A stretch of DNA of 64,000 bases from Pelagibacterium halotolerans B2. Its GTDB lineage: Bacteria; Pseudomonadota; Alphaproteobacteria; Rhizobiales; Devosiaceae. The stretch lies in assembly GCF_000230555.1 (NCBI RefSeq), contig NC_016078.1, positions 2,542,001 through 2,606,000 of the forward strand. Reading direction: 5' to 3'. Shown one piece after another: positions 26,355 to 34,830 of the stretch. Positions within the stretch are counted from its first letter, which is position 1. Each line of letters begins with the position of its first letter. A model generated the notes under the pieces. It was not told where the DNA came from, did no database searches, and saw nothing but the letters and a program-made list of their open reading frames with translations. A program made the position numbers and the translations under genes.

Positions 26355-27206
26355 CTAGCCCTGCCAGGCCACGGTCTTCTGGGTCTGTTCGCCCAGCCCT
26401 TCAACGCCGAGGCGCATGGTCTGGCCGGGTCTGAGATACACCGGATCGGGCTTGATCCCCATGCCCACGCCCGGTGGCGTGCCGGTGGTGATGACATCGC
26501 CCGGCTGCAGGCTCATGAACTGGGAAATATAGCTCACCACACGCACCACCCCGAACACCATCGTTCTGGTTGACCCGTTCTGATAGCGATGCCCGTCGAC
26601 CTCCAGCCACATGCCGAGATTTTGCGGATCGTTGACCTCGTCTTTGGTCACCAGCCACGGCCCGATCGGCCCGAACGTATCGGCCGATTTGCCCTTGACC
26701 CACTGCCCGGAACGCCTGGTCTGGAATTCGCGTTCGGACACGTCGTTGACCACGCAATAGCCCGCCACATGATCGAGGGCATCTTCCTCGTCCACATAGC
26801 GCGCCTCCTTGCCGATCACCACGCCAAGCTCGACTTCCCAATCGGTCTGGCTCGAATTTTTCGGAATGATCACATCGTCATTGGGCCCGCAGATCGCGCT
26901 GGTCGCCTTCATGAACAGCACGGGCTCCCTGGGCACGTCCAGCCCGCTTTCGGCGGCATGGTCGGCATAATTGAGCCCCACGCAGATGAACTTGCCGACC
27001 CGCCCCACGCACGGCCCGATCCGCAGGCTCTTGTCCAACTCCGGCAGCCCCGAAAGATCGGCCCCGGCAATCTTTACCAGCCCCTCGGGCGTCAGCACAT
27101 CCCCCGCGATATCGTCAACGATCCCGCTCAGATCCCGGATCGTCCCGTCCGAATGCAAAACCGCCGGCCTCTCGGCCCCCTTGGCCCCAACGCGCATGAG
27201 CTTCAT
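26355..27206 (-). CDS. FAH-family hydrolase, probable 2,4-diketo-3-deoxy-L-fuconate/rhamnonate hydrolase
   Basis: Encodes 283 residues, the usual size. Motifs of the fumarylacetoacetate hydrolase fold include CVGLNYADHAAE, the metal ligands in DWEVELGVVIGKEA, GYCVVNDVSEREFQ, KGKSADTFGPIGPWL and the C-terminal GDVITTGTPPGVGMG. The ribosome site AAGGAGA lies upstream of ATG 27206. Members of this subfamily cleave 2,4-diketo-3-deoxy-L-fuconate or -rhamnonate to pyruvate and lactate. The upstream SDR at 27358-28089 looks like the dehydrogenase that makes that diketo acid, so the two steps probably work together. The exact sugar is inferred. Confidence 0.82.
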   Translation of the reverse strand: MKLMRVGAKGAERPAVLHSDGTIRDLSGIVDDIAGDVLTPEGLVKIAGADLSGLPELDKSLRIGPCVGRVGKFICVGLNYADHAAESGLDVPREPVLFMKATSAICGPNDDVIIPKNSSQTDWEVELGVVIGKEARYVDEEDALDHVAGYCVVNDVSEREFQTRRSGQWVKGKSADTFGPIGPWLVTKDEVNDPQNLGMWLEVDGHRYQNGSTRTMVFGVVRVVSYISQFMSLQPGDVITTGTPPGVGMGIKPDPVYLRPGQTMRLGVEGLGEQTQKTVAWQG

Positions 27207-27274
27207 GGTCTTCTTGTCTCCTTATCGTGTAATGGTGCAATTCAGGTCAGGGTGGAGCGAGCACGGTGGCTGTC

Positions 27275-27318
27275 GAGAACCGGACCGGAGCGTATTAAAA
27301 ATACGTGAGGACCGGAAG
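27275..27318. repeat. Extragenic palindromic repeat, copy 1
   Basis: A 44-base core beginning GAGAACCGGACCGGAGCGTA and ending GTGAGGACCGGAAG, with CGTATT/AATACG at the centre, so it folds as a hairpin. The copy at 29929-29972 shares the flanks and arms but differs in the centre. It lies in the gap between the FAH-hydrolase and SDR genes. Confidence 0.7.
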
Positions 27319-27357
27319 CGCAGGCAGACGCCGTGCGCAGCCCGCCCTCACCTGAAT

Positions 27358-28089
27358 TTAAGTGGTCCAGCCTCCGTCGATAGCGTAGATTTGTCCCGTC
27401 GTATAACTGGCCCCCGCCAGATAGACGGCCAGATCGGCAATCTCTTGCGGCGTCCCAAGCCGCCCCACCGGCTGGCGTGCCTCGAAGGCCGCCCGCGCCG
27501 CTTCATAGTCTCCTGTCGCCCGCAACCGCTCCTGCAGCGACGGGCTGTCGACGGTTCCCGGCGCAATCGCGTTGCAGCGAATGCCCTGCCCCACGAAATC
27601 GGCAGCCACCGATTTGGTCAGCCCGATCACCGCCGCCTTGGACGCCGTATAGGCGAACCGGTTGGGCACCCCCGTCACCGAGGACGCCACCGAACTCATA
27701 TTGATGATCGCTCCGTCCCCGCGCGAAATCATGCCCGGCAGCACCGCCCTGATCATGCGCGCCTGCGCCTTGAAATTGAGCTCGAGGGCAAAATCGATAT
27801 CGGCTTCGCTCGCTTCGAGCACCGTGCCACCATGCACGATCCCCGCGCAATTGAACACGATATCGACGGTCCCGATCTCGGTAACCAACGCCTCCACCGC
27901 CTCGGTCGAGAGCACGTCGAGCACCCGCGTCTCGATCCCCGACACGCCATCGAGTTCACCCAGCAGCGTCTCGTTGATATCGGTGGCGAAAACCCGCGCC
28001 CCCGCCGCCGCAAACGCCAGCGCCGAAGCGCGCCCGATCCCCTGCGCCGCCGCCGTTATGAGGCAGGTCTTGCCCGAAATATCGGCCAT
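27358..28089 (-). CDS. SDR oxidoreductase, probable 2-keto-3-deoxy-L-fuconate dehydrogenase
   Basis: Encodes 243 residues, the short classical SDR length. The cofactor site is TAAAQGIG with a following D (FATDIN), suggesting NAD+; the active site is NMSSVASSVTG...YTASK; the C-terminus is YAIDGGWTT. The C-terminal region SPSLQERLRATG is typical of the group with 2-keto-3-deoxy-L-fuconate dehydrogenase and the BDH2/DHRS6 relatives. It would oxidise the 4-OH of a 2-keto-3-deoxy sugar acid for cleavage by the FAH hydrolase downstream. It is 10 bases downstream of another SDR on the same strand. Confidence 0.82.
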   Translation of the reverse strand: MADISGKTCLITAAAQGIGRASALAFAAAGARVFATDINETLLGELDGVSGIETRVLDVLSTEAVEALVTEIGTVDIVFNCAGIVHGGTVLEASEADIDFALELNFKAQARMIRAVLPGMISRGDGAIINMSSVASSVTGVPNRFAYTASKAAVIGLTKSVAADFVGQGIRCNAIAPGTVDSPSLQERLRATGDYEAARAAFEARQPVGRLGTPQEIADLAVYLAGASYTTGQIYAIDGGWTT

Positions 28090-28099
28090 GCGGCCCTCC

Positions 28100-28861
28100 C
28101 TATCTCATGATCCAGCCGCCATCGACATTGATGGTCTGGCCCGTGATGAACCCCGCGCTGTCCGATGCCAGAAACATCAGCGCATGGGCGATATCGTCCG
28201 GGCGCCCGCGCCGCTTGATTGCCTGGCTGTCGATGATGCGCTTCTCATAAGCCACCCGGTCGGGATGGATCGCCTCAGCATCGGTCGGAAACGCCCCCGG
28301 CGCGATCGCATTGACGGTAATCCCATAGGCGCCGAACTCGCGCGCCCAGCCCCGGGCCAGCCCGATCAGCGCGGCTTTCGATTGCACATAAGGGACCAGA
28401 TTGTCCCACGCACCCGCCACAGTGATCGAGGAAATGTTGATGATCCGTCCCCAGCCCTTTTGCTTCATCGAAGGCAATGCCGCCATTACGCACACCAATG
28501 CCGCCTCCACATTGATCCTGTGGACCAGTTGCATCTCTTCGAATGTAAAATCCTCGAACGGCTTGGACGGATAGATCGCCGCATTGTTGATGACGACATC
28601 GAACCCGCCATCCTTTGCCATCAGCCCATCGAGCGTTGCCCTCAATCCCTTAAGATCGGAAAGGTCGCATTGCACCACCCCAAGCCCCGCCGCCCCATCG
28701 GCCGCCGCCTCCAGTTGCGCTATTTTTTTCGCATCATTGTCCAGAACGACGACCTGCGCGCCCGCGTCGAGCAGTTTCAGCGTCGTGGGCAGGCCCAATC
28801 CGCCCGCCGCGCCCGTATAGAGCACGCGCTTTCCGTCCATCGATCCGAAATGATCGCCCAT
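28100..28861 (-). CDS. SDR-family oxidoreductase
   Basis: Encodes 253 residues from ATG 28861 (AAGGAGG 8 bases upstream). The cofactor motif TGAAGGLG and D in VLDND suggest NAD(H). The active site is NISSITVAGAWDNLVPYVQSK (Ser, Tyr, Lys all present), and the C-terminus FITGQTINVDGGWIMR is normal. The substrate is unknown. In this cluster it may act as the first sugar (fucose, rhamnose or arabinose type) dehydrogenase or on a later keto acid. It lies between a 2-hydroxyacid dehydrogenase and another SDR, with gaps of 54 and 10 bases. Confidence 0.88.
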   Translation of the reverse strand: MGDHFGSMDGKRVLYTGAAGGLGLPTTLKLLDAGAQVVVLDNDAKKIAQLEAAADGAAGLGVVQCDLSDLKGLRATLDGLMAKDGGFDVVINNAAIYPSKPFEDFTFEEMQLVHRINVEAALVCVMAALPSMKQKGWGRIINISSITVAGAWDNLVPYVQSKAALIGLARGWAREFGAYGITVNAIAPGAFPTDAEAIHPDRVAYEKRIIDSQAIKRRGRPDDIAHALMFLASDSAGFITGQTINVDGGWIMR

Positions 28862-28915
28862 CCCCGGTCCTCCTTCCCGCCACCTTATCGGGTAAAGCGG
28901 CGCGCTCAAGAGCGA

Positions 28916-29857
28916 TCAGGCAAAGCGGCTTGCCGTGATCGAGGTCGGCGGCACCTTACCGGCAAAAAAAGCGTCGATATTGTCCTTGACCGTCTGCGCC
29001 ATCCCGGTGCGTGTCTCGACCGTCGCGCTGCCCTGGTGGGGGATGAGAAACACGTTGTCGAGTTTTAAGAACCGCGCATCGATCTGCGGCTCGTTCAAAA
29101 ACACATCGAGCCCCGCCCCCGCGATGGCCTTCGCTTCCAGCGCATCGAGCAGCGCACCTTCGTCGATCACGCTCCCGCGGGCGATATTGACCACGAACCC
29201 GTCGCGCCCCAGCGCGTCGAGAACCGTCTTGTCGATCATCCCTTGCGTTTCAGCCGTTGCCGCCACCGCGACCACCAGCACATCGGCCCATTGCGCCAAC
29301 GCCACCGGCGTATCGAACGCCGTCCAGCCTTCGACAGATTTTTCCGAACGGTTCCAGAACCCGATATCGAACTTGAAGGCCTCTGCCCGTTCCCCGATCG
29401 CTTTGCCGATGGCCCCCAGCCCCACGATTCCGAATGTCTTGCCCTTGAGGGCCCGCGCCAACCCCATCTTCTTGCCCTGCGCCCACTCGCCCGAACGCAC
29501 GAAAGCCTGCCCCTGTCCGAACGCGCGCATCGCGGCGATCACCAGCCCCATGGCCATGTCGGCCACATCGTCGGTCAAAACGCCCAGCGTCGTCGCCACA
29601 TGGATGGATCGCGACGCGCAAAGATCGAGATCGATCCTGTCGGTGCCCACCCCGTTGACGGCGATCAGCTCGAGATCGGGCAGCTTTTCGATCCATTCGC
29701 TTTCCATCCCCAGCCCGCCATTGGTGATCGCCACGCGGAACTCGGAAAGCCGCTCCAGCGCCCTGGGATCGCCCGCCGAAATCAGCTCATAACGCGCCGC
29801 CAGTTCCGAGCCGATCGGCTCGAGCAAACTATCGAATGTCAGGATGGGTTCGCCCAC
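28916..29857 (-). CDS. D-isomer-specific 2-hydroxyacid dehydrogenase
   Basis: Encodes 313 residues starting at GTG 29857 (AGAGGT 6 bases upstream). It has the NAD(P)-binding domain GIVGLGAIGKAIGERA and WNRSEKS (R suggests NADPH), the catalytic Arg in NIARGSVID, the Glu region LDVFLNEP, and the His in LIPHQGSATVETR. The family includes hydroxypyruvate/glyoxylate reductases and 2-ketogluconate reductases. In this operon it probably reduces a glyoxylate- or glycolaldehyde-type end product or a keto acid; the substrate is not determined. Confidence 0.92.
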   Translation of the reverse strand: MGEPILTFDSLLEPIGSELAARYELISAGDPRALERLSEFRVAITNGGLGMESEWIEKLPDLELIAVNGVGTDRIDLDLCASRSIHVATTLGVLTDDVADMAMGLVIAAMRAFGQGQAFVRSGEWAQGKKMGLARALKGKTFGIVGLGAIGKAIGERAEAFKFDIGFWNRSEKSVEGWTAFDTPVALAQWADVLVVAVAATAETQGMIDKTVLDALGRDGFVVNIARGSVIDEGALLDALEAKAIAGAGLDVFLNEPQIDARFLKLDNVFLIPHQGSATVETRTGMAQTVKDNIDAFFAGKVPPTSITASRFA

Positions 29858-29928
29858 GAGATACCTCTTTTTAATTTGGTCCAGGGGTGCCAGATCCAGG
29901 TCAGGATGAGGCGAAAATTGTGATGGCC

Positions 29929-29972
29929 GAGAACCGGACCGGAGCGTACTAAAGGGATGTGAGGACCGGAAG
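29929..29972. repeat. Extragenic palindromic repeat, copy 2
   Basis: Second copy of the element at 27275-27318: same 44-base length, same arms (GAGAACCGGACCGGAGCGTA and GTGAGGACCGGAAG), different centre (CTAAAGGGAT). It lies in the 209-base gap before the FAH-family gene at 30067; nothing else is visible in that gap. Confidence 0.7.
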
Positions 29973-30066
29973 TCGGCATGGCGATGGCTTTACCTTAAAC
30001 TCGACCTGTCATTCCGGGGAGTGAGAAGCGCAGGGCACGAAAAAAGCGTCTGAATGTCGATTGGTC

Positions 30067-31203
30067 CTAAAGCAGCCCCGCTTTGGCCAGATCGCCCATC
30101 AGTGCCCTTGGCCCATATGTCCACGGCGCGCACTCGGTAGACAGCCGAACCGTGTTGACCAGCGCCCCCAGCATCGGCGTCGAAATCGTCACCAAATCCC
30201 CCAGCTTGTGCGTAAACCCCTTGCCGGCCCCGTCGCGGTCCTGCACCGGCGCGAACATCGTCCCCAGATAGAGCGCCAGTCCGTCCGGATATTGATGGTG
30301 AGACCCTAGCGCCGCCGCCACAAGCGATTCCGGCGTCCGCGAAATCTGGCTCATCGACGAAGCGCCCGTCAGAACGAACCCGTCTTGGCCCACCACCTCG
30401 AGCACAATCTCCATCTGCTTGACGCTGTCGAGCGAAAAGCCACCATCGAACAGCCTGATGAACGGTCCCAGCGCCGCCGAAGCGTTGTTGTCCTTGGCCT
30501 TGCCCAAAAGCAGCGCCGAACGCCCCTCGACATCGCGCAGATTGACGTCATTGCCCAGCGTCGCTCCGACAATGTCGCCGTTGGACGAAACGATCAGCGC
30601 CACTTCCGGCTCAGGATTGTTCCAGGTCGAGATCGGGTGCAGCCCCACATCGGCCCCATGCCCGACGCTGGCCATCGGCTGGCATTTGGTGAAGATTTCA
30701 GCGTCCGGTCCGATCCCCACTTCGAGATATTGGCTCCAGACGCCCTTTTCGACCAGCTTGGCCTTGACCGCCATGGCCGCATCCGAGCCCGGCACCAATT
30801 GGGAAAGATCCTCCCCGATCAGCGCAAGGATTTCCCCGCGCAGCGCATCGGCGCGCCCTGCATCGCCCTTGGCCTGCTCCTCGATCACCCGCTCGAGCAG
30901 GCTCACCACGAACGTCACTCCCGACGCCTTGACCGCCTGCAGATCGACCGGCGAAAGCAGCGTCACGCCCTCCGCCTTGCCGTCCAGCACCGCATCAAGA
31001 TCGGCAACCGCTTCACCCGGAGCGCTTTTCACATAGCCGGACGGATCGTCCATCTCGCAAATATCGCGCACCGTCGGCGCGGCTTTGGCGGTGATGTCGA
31101 TCACCTGCCCATCCCGCACCGTCACGATGCGCGGATGCCCGCCCTCTGCCAGCCGCACCCGGCCCAGAAATACGCCCTTGTTGAAAACCCCTGATCCGTC
31201 CAT
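30067..31203 (-). CDS. FAH-superfamily protein, probable 2-keto-3-deoxy-sugar-acid dehydratase/hydrolase
   Basis: Encodes 378 residues with AGGAAGAG upstream of ATG 31203. It belongs to the long branch of the fumarylacetoacetate hydrolase superfamily: VTFVVSLLERVIEEQAKGD, WSQYLEVGIGPDAEIF, SVGHGADVGLHPISTWNNPEPEVAL (metal ligands D, E, E) and NDVNLRDVEGRSALLLGKAKDNN. Relatives in aldose-acid operons act on 2-keto-3-deoxy pentonates or hexonates. It differs clearly from the shorter FAH hydrolase at 26355, so the cluster has two FAH-type activities, possibly for pentose- and 6-deoxyhexose-derived acids. Confidence 0.8.
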   Translation of the reverse strand: MDGSGVFNKGVFLGRVRLAEGGHPRIVTVRDGQVIDITAKAAPTVRDICEMDDPSGYVKSAPGEAVADLDAVLDGKAEGVTLLSPVDLQAVKASGVTFVVSLLERVIEEQAKGDAGRADALRGEILALIGEDLSQLVPGSDAAMAVKAKLVEKGVWSQYLEVGIGPDAEIFTKCQPMASVGHGADVGLHPISTWNNPEPEVALIVSSNGDIVGATLGNDVNLRDVEGRSALLLGKAKDNNASAALGPFIRLFDGGFSLDSVKQMEIVLEVVGQDGFVLTGASSMSQISRTPESLVAAALGSHHQYPDGLALYLGTMFAPVQDRDGAGKGFTHKLGDLVTISTPMLGALVNTVRLSTECAPWTYGPRALMGDLAKAGLL

Positions 31204-31224
31204 CTTTGTCTCTTCCTAGAACTA

Positions 31225-32043
31225 CTAATTACCGGGCTCACCCAGCGTCCCGCCGGTGCACTTGACCGCTGGCCAGCCCCGAGCCACTGCCTGCCCCTCT
31301 CCCTTGGGGGAGAGGGTTGGGGTGAGGGGGCCTTTCTGAGTCCGTGACTCGCCCGCGACTACCCCCTGCCAACGAACGGCATCTGCGTCGCCATCACCGT
31401 CATGGTCATCGATGGTCGGCTCGACCGCCATCGACCCATCGGCCTGCAGCACGCCCGACGACATCCGCGTCGTCATGTCCGTTGACGCATTGCCGATATC
31501 GATCTGCCCAACGGCGATGTTGAAAGCCCGCCCATCGAGCGCCGAAGCCTTGGTCAGCCCCGTGATCGCGTGCTTGGTCGCGACATAAGGCGCCGATTGC
31601 GGGCGCGGCGTCGTGGCCGAAATCGACCCGTTGTTGATGATCCGCCCGCCTTGGGGGCTTTGCGCCTTGAACTGGCGGAACGCGAACTGCGTGCAGAAAA
31701 ACGCCCCCGACAGATTGGCTGCGACCACTTCGTCCCATTGCGCCGCCGAAATATCTTCCAGCGCCACCGAAGGCGCGTTCATCCCGGCATTGTTGACCAG
31801 AAGATCGAGCCGCCCCCAGCGCGCGATCACCGTTTCGAAGGCACGCCCGACCGCTTGCCGGTCCCCAATATCGACCGACACCGCCAGCACCCGCTCGCCG
31901 CCTGGATCGATTTCAGCGGCCGTCGCTTCGAGCACCTCAATCCGCCGCCCGAACAGCGCCAGCGCGAACCCGTCGGCGTAAAGCGATCTGGCAATCGCCC
32001 TGCCCACTCCGGTGCCACCGCCGGTCACGATTGCAATTTTCAT
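31225..32043 (-). pseudogene. SDR oxidoreductase, C-terminus destroyed by a deletion/frameshift
   Basis: The N-terminal 215 residues are a good SDR ([44 protein letters not shown]). After MAVEPTID the frame continues into an unrelated tail ([13 protein letters not shown]...) that runs through an extragenic repeat. One frame over, the DNA right after the break reads [14 protein letters not shown] then stop (31359-31361), which is the normal C-terminal sequence of this SDR group. The residues usually linking the two parts are missing, so a deletion near 31410 removed some tens of bases and shifted the frame. The start ATG overlaps the stop of the previous gene (ATGA). It is probably inactive or altered. 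Confidence 0.75.
31291..31338. repeat. CTCTCCC-type extragenic repeat
   Basis: Contains CCTCTCCCTTGGGGGAGAGG followed by TTGGGGTGAGGGGGCC. The same motif occurs twice as an inverted pair at 41149-41282. Here it has become part of the read-through tail of the broken SDR. Confidence 0.75.
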
Positions 32044-33029
32044 TTCAGCAGCTCCCCGCCCAGCTCGTCCTTAATATGAATGGCGATGATCTCGTCGAAC
32101 GAGGCTTCGGCCCTAAACCCTAGGGCGAGCGCCCGCGACGCATCGAAATCCTTGGCCCAGCCTTCGACCATCTCGGCGGTCATGGCATCGGGCTCTCGCC
32201 GGATCAGCGCCACCGCCTTGTCCCCGGCCACCCGCCGCAGCGCCTCGATCTGTTCGCCCACCGTCGCCGAAAGCCCCGGCATGTTCAGACTCCGCCGCGC
32301 CCCGAGCACGGTGGTATCCATTTCTGCCGCGTGAATCAGGAACCCCACTGCCGCGCGCGGGCTGGCATGCCAGTGCCGCGCATCCTCGCTGACCGGCAAC
32401 ACAGCCTCGAGCCCCACCAGCGGCTCGCGCAGGATCGACGAAAAGAACCCCGAAGCCGCCTTGTTGGGCTTGCCCGGACGGATGCAGATGGTCGGCAGGC
32501 GAATGCCGACGCCATCGAGGAACCCACGCCGCGAATAGTCGGCCAGCAACAATTCCCCGATCGCCTTCTGCGTCCCGTAGCTGGTGCGCGGCGTCTGGAA
32601 AAACTCGTCCCCGATCTTGTCGGGAAACGGCGCGCCGAAAACCGCAATCGAGGACGTAAACACAAAACGCGGGCAATAGGGCTCGCTCTTGCCCGCCTGC
32701 CGGATTGCCTCGAAGAGATACCGCGTGCCATCGAGATTGATGGCGTAGCCCTTTTCGAAATCGAGCTCAGCCTCCCCCGAAACGATGGCCGCCAGATGGA
32801 AGATCACATCGGGCCGCTCGGCGATCAGCGTTTCGGCCACGCTCGGATCGGCGATATCGATGGCCCGCGTGGTGATATTCAACTCCGGTGCCCGCGGCAT
32901 TTCAGGCTCGATCACATCGACAAGTGTGAGCCCGTCGATCTGCTTGCCCGCCAACGTGCCCGATGCAACGAGCGCGCTCGTGAGCTTGCGGCCGACCATG
33001 CCGGCGGCTCCGATAATCACGATATTCAT
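32040..33029 (-). CDS. NAD-dependent epimerase/dehydratase family, D-erythronate dehydrogenase-like
   Basis: Encodes 329 residues from ATG 33029, giving [16 protein letters not shown] with the extended-SDR GxxGxxG. Active-site Ser/Tyr/Lys are seen in [10 protein letters not shown] and YGTQK. The specific pattern ([51 protein letters not shown]) matches the D-erythronate dehydrogenase (DenD)-like group that oxidises tetronates. It lies 25 bases downstream of the LacI gene and overlaps the broken SDR, so it belongs to the LacI-led catabolic operon. Confidence 0.82.
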   Translation of the reverse strand: MNIVIIGAAGMVGRKLTSALVASGTLAGKQIDGLTLVDVIEPEMPRAPELNITTRAIDIADPSVAETLIAERPDVIFHLAAIVSGEAELDFEKGYAINLDGTRYLFEAIRQAGKSEPYCPRFVFTSSIAVFGAPFPDKIGDEFFQTPRTSYGTQKAIGELLLADYSRRGFLDGVGIRLPTICIRPGKPNKAASGFFSSILREPLVGLEAVLPVSEDARHWHASPRAAVGFLIHAAEMDTTVLGARRSLNMPGLSATVGEQIEALRRVAGDKAVALIRREPDAMTAEMVEGWAKDFDASRALALGFRAEASFDEIIAIHIKDELGGELLK

Positions 33030-33054
33030 ATGGAGAACCTGTCCTTCCCGAACC

Positions 33055-34089
33055 TCAGGATTGTTTGCGGTCCGTGCTTTGACGGGCCTTGAGTTCATAC
33101 CCCACGTCCACGACAGCCGGCTCGGGGCGCTCGCCCTTGGAGGCGGCAACGATCATCTCTATGGCCCGATACCCCATGTCGTAACGCAGGGTCCGGATTG
33201 ACGAGACCGTGGGGTTGCTGGCGGCTGTGTAATCGAGATCGTTGTAGCCCATGATCCCGAACTGACCCGGCACACGGATGTGCCGCCTCTGGCATTCGAA
33301 CAGGGCGCCCAGCGCCATGTCGTCATTGTTGCAGAACACAGCATCCGCATCGGGCGCCATGCCGAGGAAATCGGCAAACATCTCGCTCCCGCGCGTCACC
33401 GACGACGCCTGCGGCGAGGTCAGGATCAGCCTTTCGTCGTAAAGCCCTTCCCCATGCAGCACTTCGCTATAGCCATCGAGTCGCCTTTGCGCCCGCGGGT
33501 CCATGCGCGCGCCGATAAACCCGATACGGCGATATCCCTTCTCGAGCAGGTGGCGCACCGCCGCCCTTCCCCCCTCCCGATGATCGAACCCGATCATCAT
33601 GTCGATGGGATCTGGCCCGATATCCATGATCTGCACGATGGGGCAGCCGAAACTCTCAAGCAGGGCCCGCGCCGTCTGCGACTGGTCGATCCCCGAAACG
33701 ATCAGCCCGGCCGGCCGCTGCGCGGCGAACACCTTGAGCAGGTCTTCTTCCTTGCGGTTGGTGTAGCGCGTATTGCCCAACTGCACCTGATAGGGCGTTC
33801 CCTCCACGGCATCGTAAATTCCGCGCATCACGTCGGAAAACACAAGGTTGGTCACCGAGGGAATCAGCACCCCGATGGTCGAGGTCGTCGCCGAAGCGAG
33901 CGCCCGCGCCGCCTGGTTCGGCGCATAACCAAGCGTATCCACGGCCGCCTGAACGCGCGCCCGAACCTTGTCCGAAACGATCTCCGGCGTCCGCAGCGCG
34001 CGCGACGCCGTGATAACGCTGACATCGGCCGCAGCGGCAACATCTTTGAGCGTTACAGCCCTGTAAATATTATCTTTTCTACCCACCAT
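33055..34089 (-). CDS. LacI-family transcriptional regulator
   Basis: Encodes 344 residues. The LacI HTH and hinge helix are at residues 12-65 (VTLKDVAAAADVSVITASRALR, LGYAPNQAARALAS), followed by a periplasmic-binding-like effector domain (IGVLIPSVTNLVFSDVMRGI, GFDHREGGRAAVRHL, FCNNDDMALGAL). It resembles GntR/IdnR-type gluconate regulators. It is divergent from the TRAP transporter genes and heads the minus-strand catabolic operon; an ATGA...TCAT dyad in the shared gap is a likely operator. The GGAGGGAG ribosome site is unusually close to the ATG. Confidence 0.92.
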   Translation of the reverse strand: MVGRKDNIYRAVTLKDVAAAADVSVITASRALRTPEIVSDKVRARVQAAVDTLGYAPNQAARALASATTSTIGVLIPSVTNLVFSDVMRGIYDAVEGTPYQVQLGNTRYTNRKEEDLLKVFAAQRPAGLIVSGIDQSQTARALLESFGCPIVQIMDIGPDPIDMMIGFDHREGGRAAVRHLLEKGYRRIGFIGARMDPRAQRRLDGYSEVLHGEGLYDERLILTSPQASSVTRGSEMFADFLGMAPDADAVFCNNDDMALGALFECQRRHIRVPGQFGIMGYNDLDYTAASNPTVSSIRTLRYDMGYRAIEMIVAASKGERPEPAVVDVGYELKARQSTDRKQS

Positions 34090-34125
34090 CTCCCTCCAGC
34101 GTGCTCATTGCAATACGGCACGCCG

Positions 34126-34153
34126 TTGACAATGACATACGCTATCATTTAAG
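34126..34153 (+). promoter_or_regulatory. Candidate TRAP promoter with LacI-type operator
   Basis: TTGACA (34126-34131) and a weak TTTAAG (34148-34153) form a -35/-10 pair with 16-base spacing. Between and over them lies ATGACATACGCTATCAT (34132-34148), an imperfect dyad (ATGA...TCAT) like GntR-type LacI sites. Repression by the divergent LacI protein would block this promoter directly. Confidence 0.5.
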
Positions 34154-34253
34154 CCTTTGTCCAGACGGCTCGTGACTGGCAGGAAAAACTGCCGCCGTGC
34201 CGCCGGTGTTTACAGCGCTTTGCAGCAACAGCGCTATGGGAGGAGACCTGAAC

Positions 34254-34304
34254 ATGCGCAATGCGCAATTTTGGGCATGGGCGGGATGTTGCGCTCATGA
34301 CTAG
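34254..34304 (+). CDS. Short leader ORF (16 codons) before dctQ, candidate
   Basis: ATG 34254 follows the best ribosome site in the region (GGAGGAG, 8 bases upstream) and encodes MRNAQFWAWAGCCAHD, stopping at 34302-34304. That stop overlaps the likely dctQ start at 34297, in another frame. It could couple translation to dctQ, or it may simply mean that dctQ initiation is misjudged. There is no other evidence that the peptide is made. Confidence 0.35.
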   Translation: MRNAQFWAWAGCCAHD

Positions 34305-34830
34305 GGCCATCAACCTCATCGTAAAGGCGATCGAATTCGTCCTGGCCGCGCTGCTTTTTGGCATGGTGGTCATGGTCGCCACCAATGTCGTGCTGCGATA
34401 CGGCTTTAACAGCGGCCTGACTTTTTCCGAGGAGATGAGCCGCTATTTCTTTGTCTGGCTCACCTTCATCGGCGCCGTCCTGGCCTTCAGGGATCATGGC
34501 CATATAGGGGTCGAAACCCTCGTCAGGCGGTTCGGCCGGCGCGGACGCCTCGTTTGCATGCTCATCACCAACCTCATCATCCTGATGACGTCGGTGGTGT
34601 TTTTCCACGGCACCTGGGTCCAGCACCCAATCAACGCCTCGATGACCGCCGCGGTGGTCGGCATGTCGATGATCTGGGTCTATGGCGTGGGCTATTTCAC
34701 GTCCCTGGGTATCGGGCTCATCGCCCTGTTCCGCATCTTCGAGATCGTCACCGGCCGCGTCACCGATGCCGATATCGCCCGCTTTGCCGGCGAATATGAA
34801 GAAAATCAGGTCGTGGAGCGGGCCATATGA
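34297..34830 (+). CDS. dctQ: TRAP transporter small permease (DctQ type)
   Basis: Encodes 177 residues from ATG 34297 (an in-frame ATG at 34261 would add 12 residues without a signal or helix). Four membrane helices are visible (FVLAALLFGMVVMVATNVVLR, YFFVWLTFIGAVLAF, CMLITNLIILMTSVVFF, MIWVYGVGYFTSLGIGLIAL) together with the DctQ motif SEEMSRYFFVWLTFIGA. It forms the inner-membrane permease with DctM. The stop overlaps the dctM start (ATGA at 34827). The system probably imports a sugar acid for the enzymes encoded on both sides. Confidence 0.92.
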   Translation: MTRAINLIVKAIEFVLAALLFGMVVMVATNVVLRYGFNSGLTFSEEMSRYFFVWLTFIGAVLAFRDHGHIGVETLVRRFGRRGRLVCMLITNLIILMTSVVFFHGTWVQHPINASMTAAVVGMSMIWVYGVGYFTSLGIGLIALFRIFEIVTGRVTDADIARFAGEYEENQVVERAI

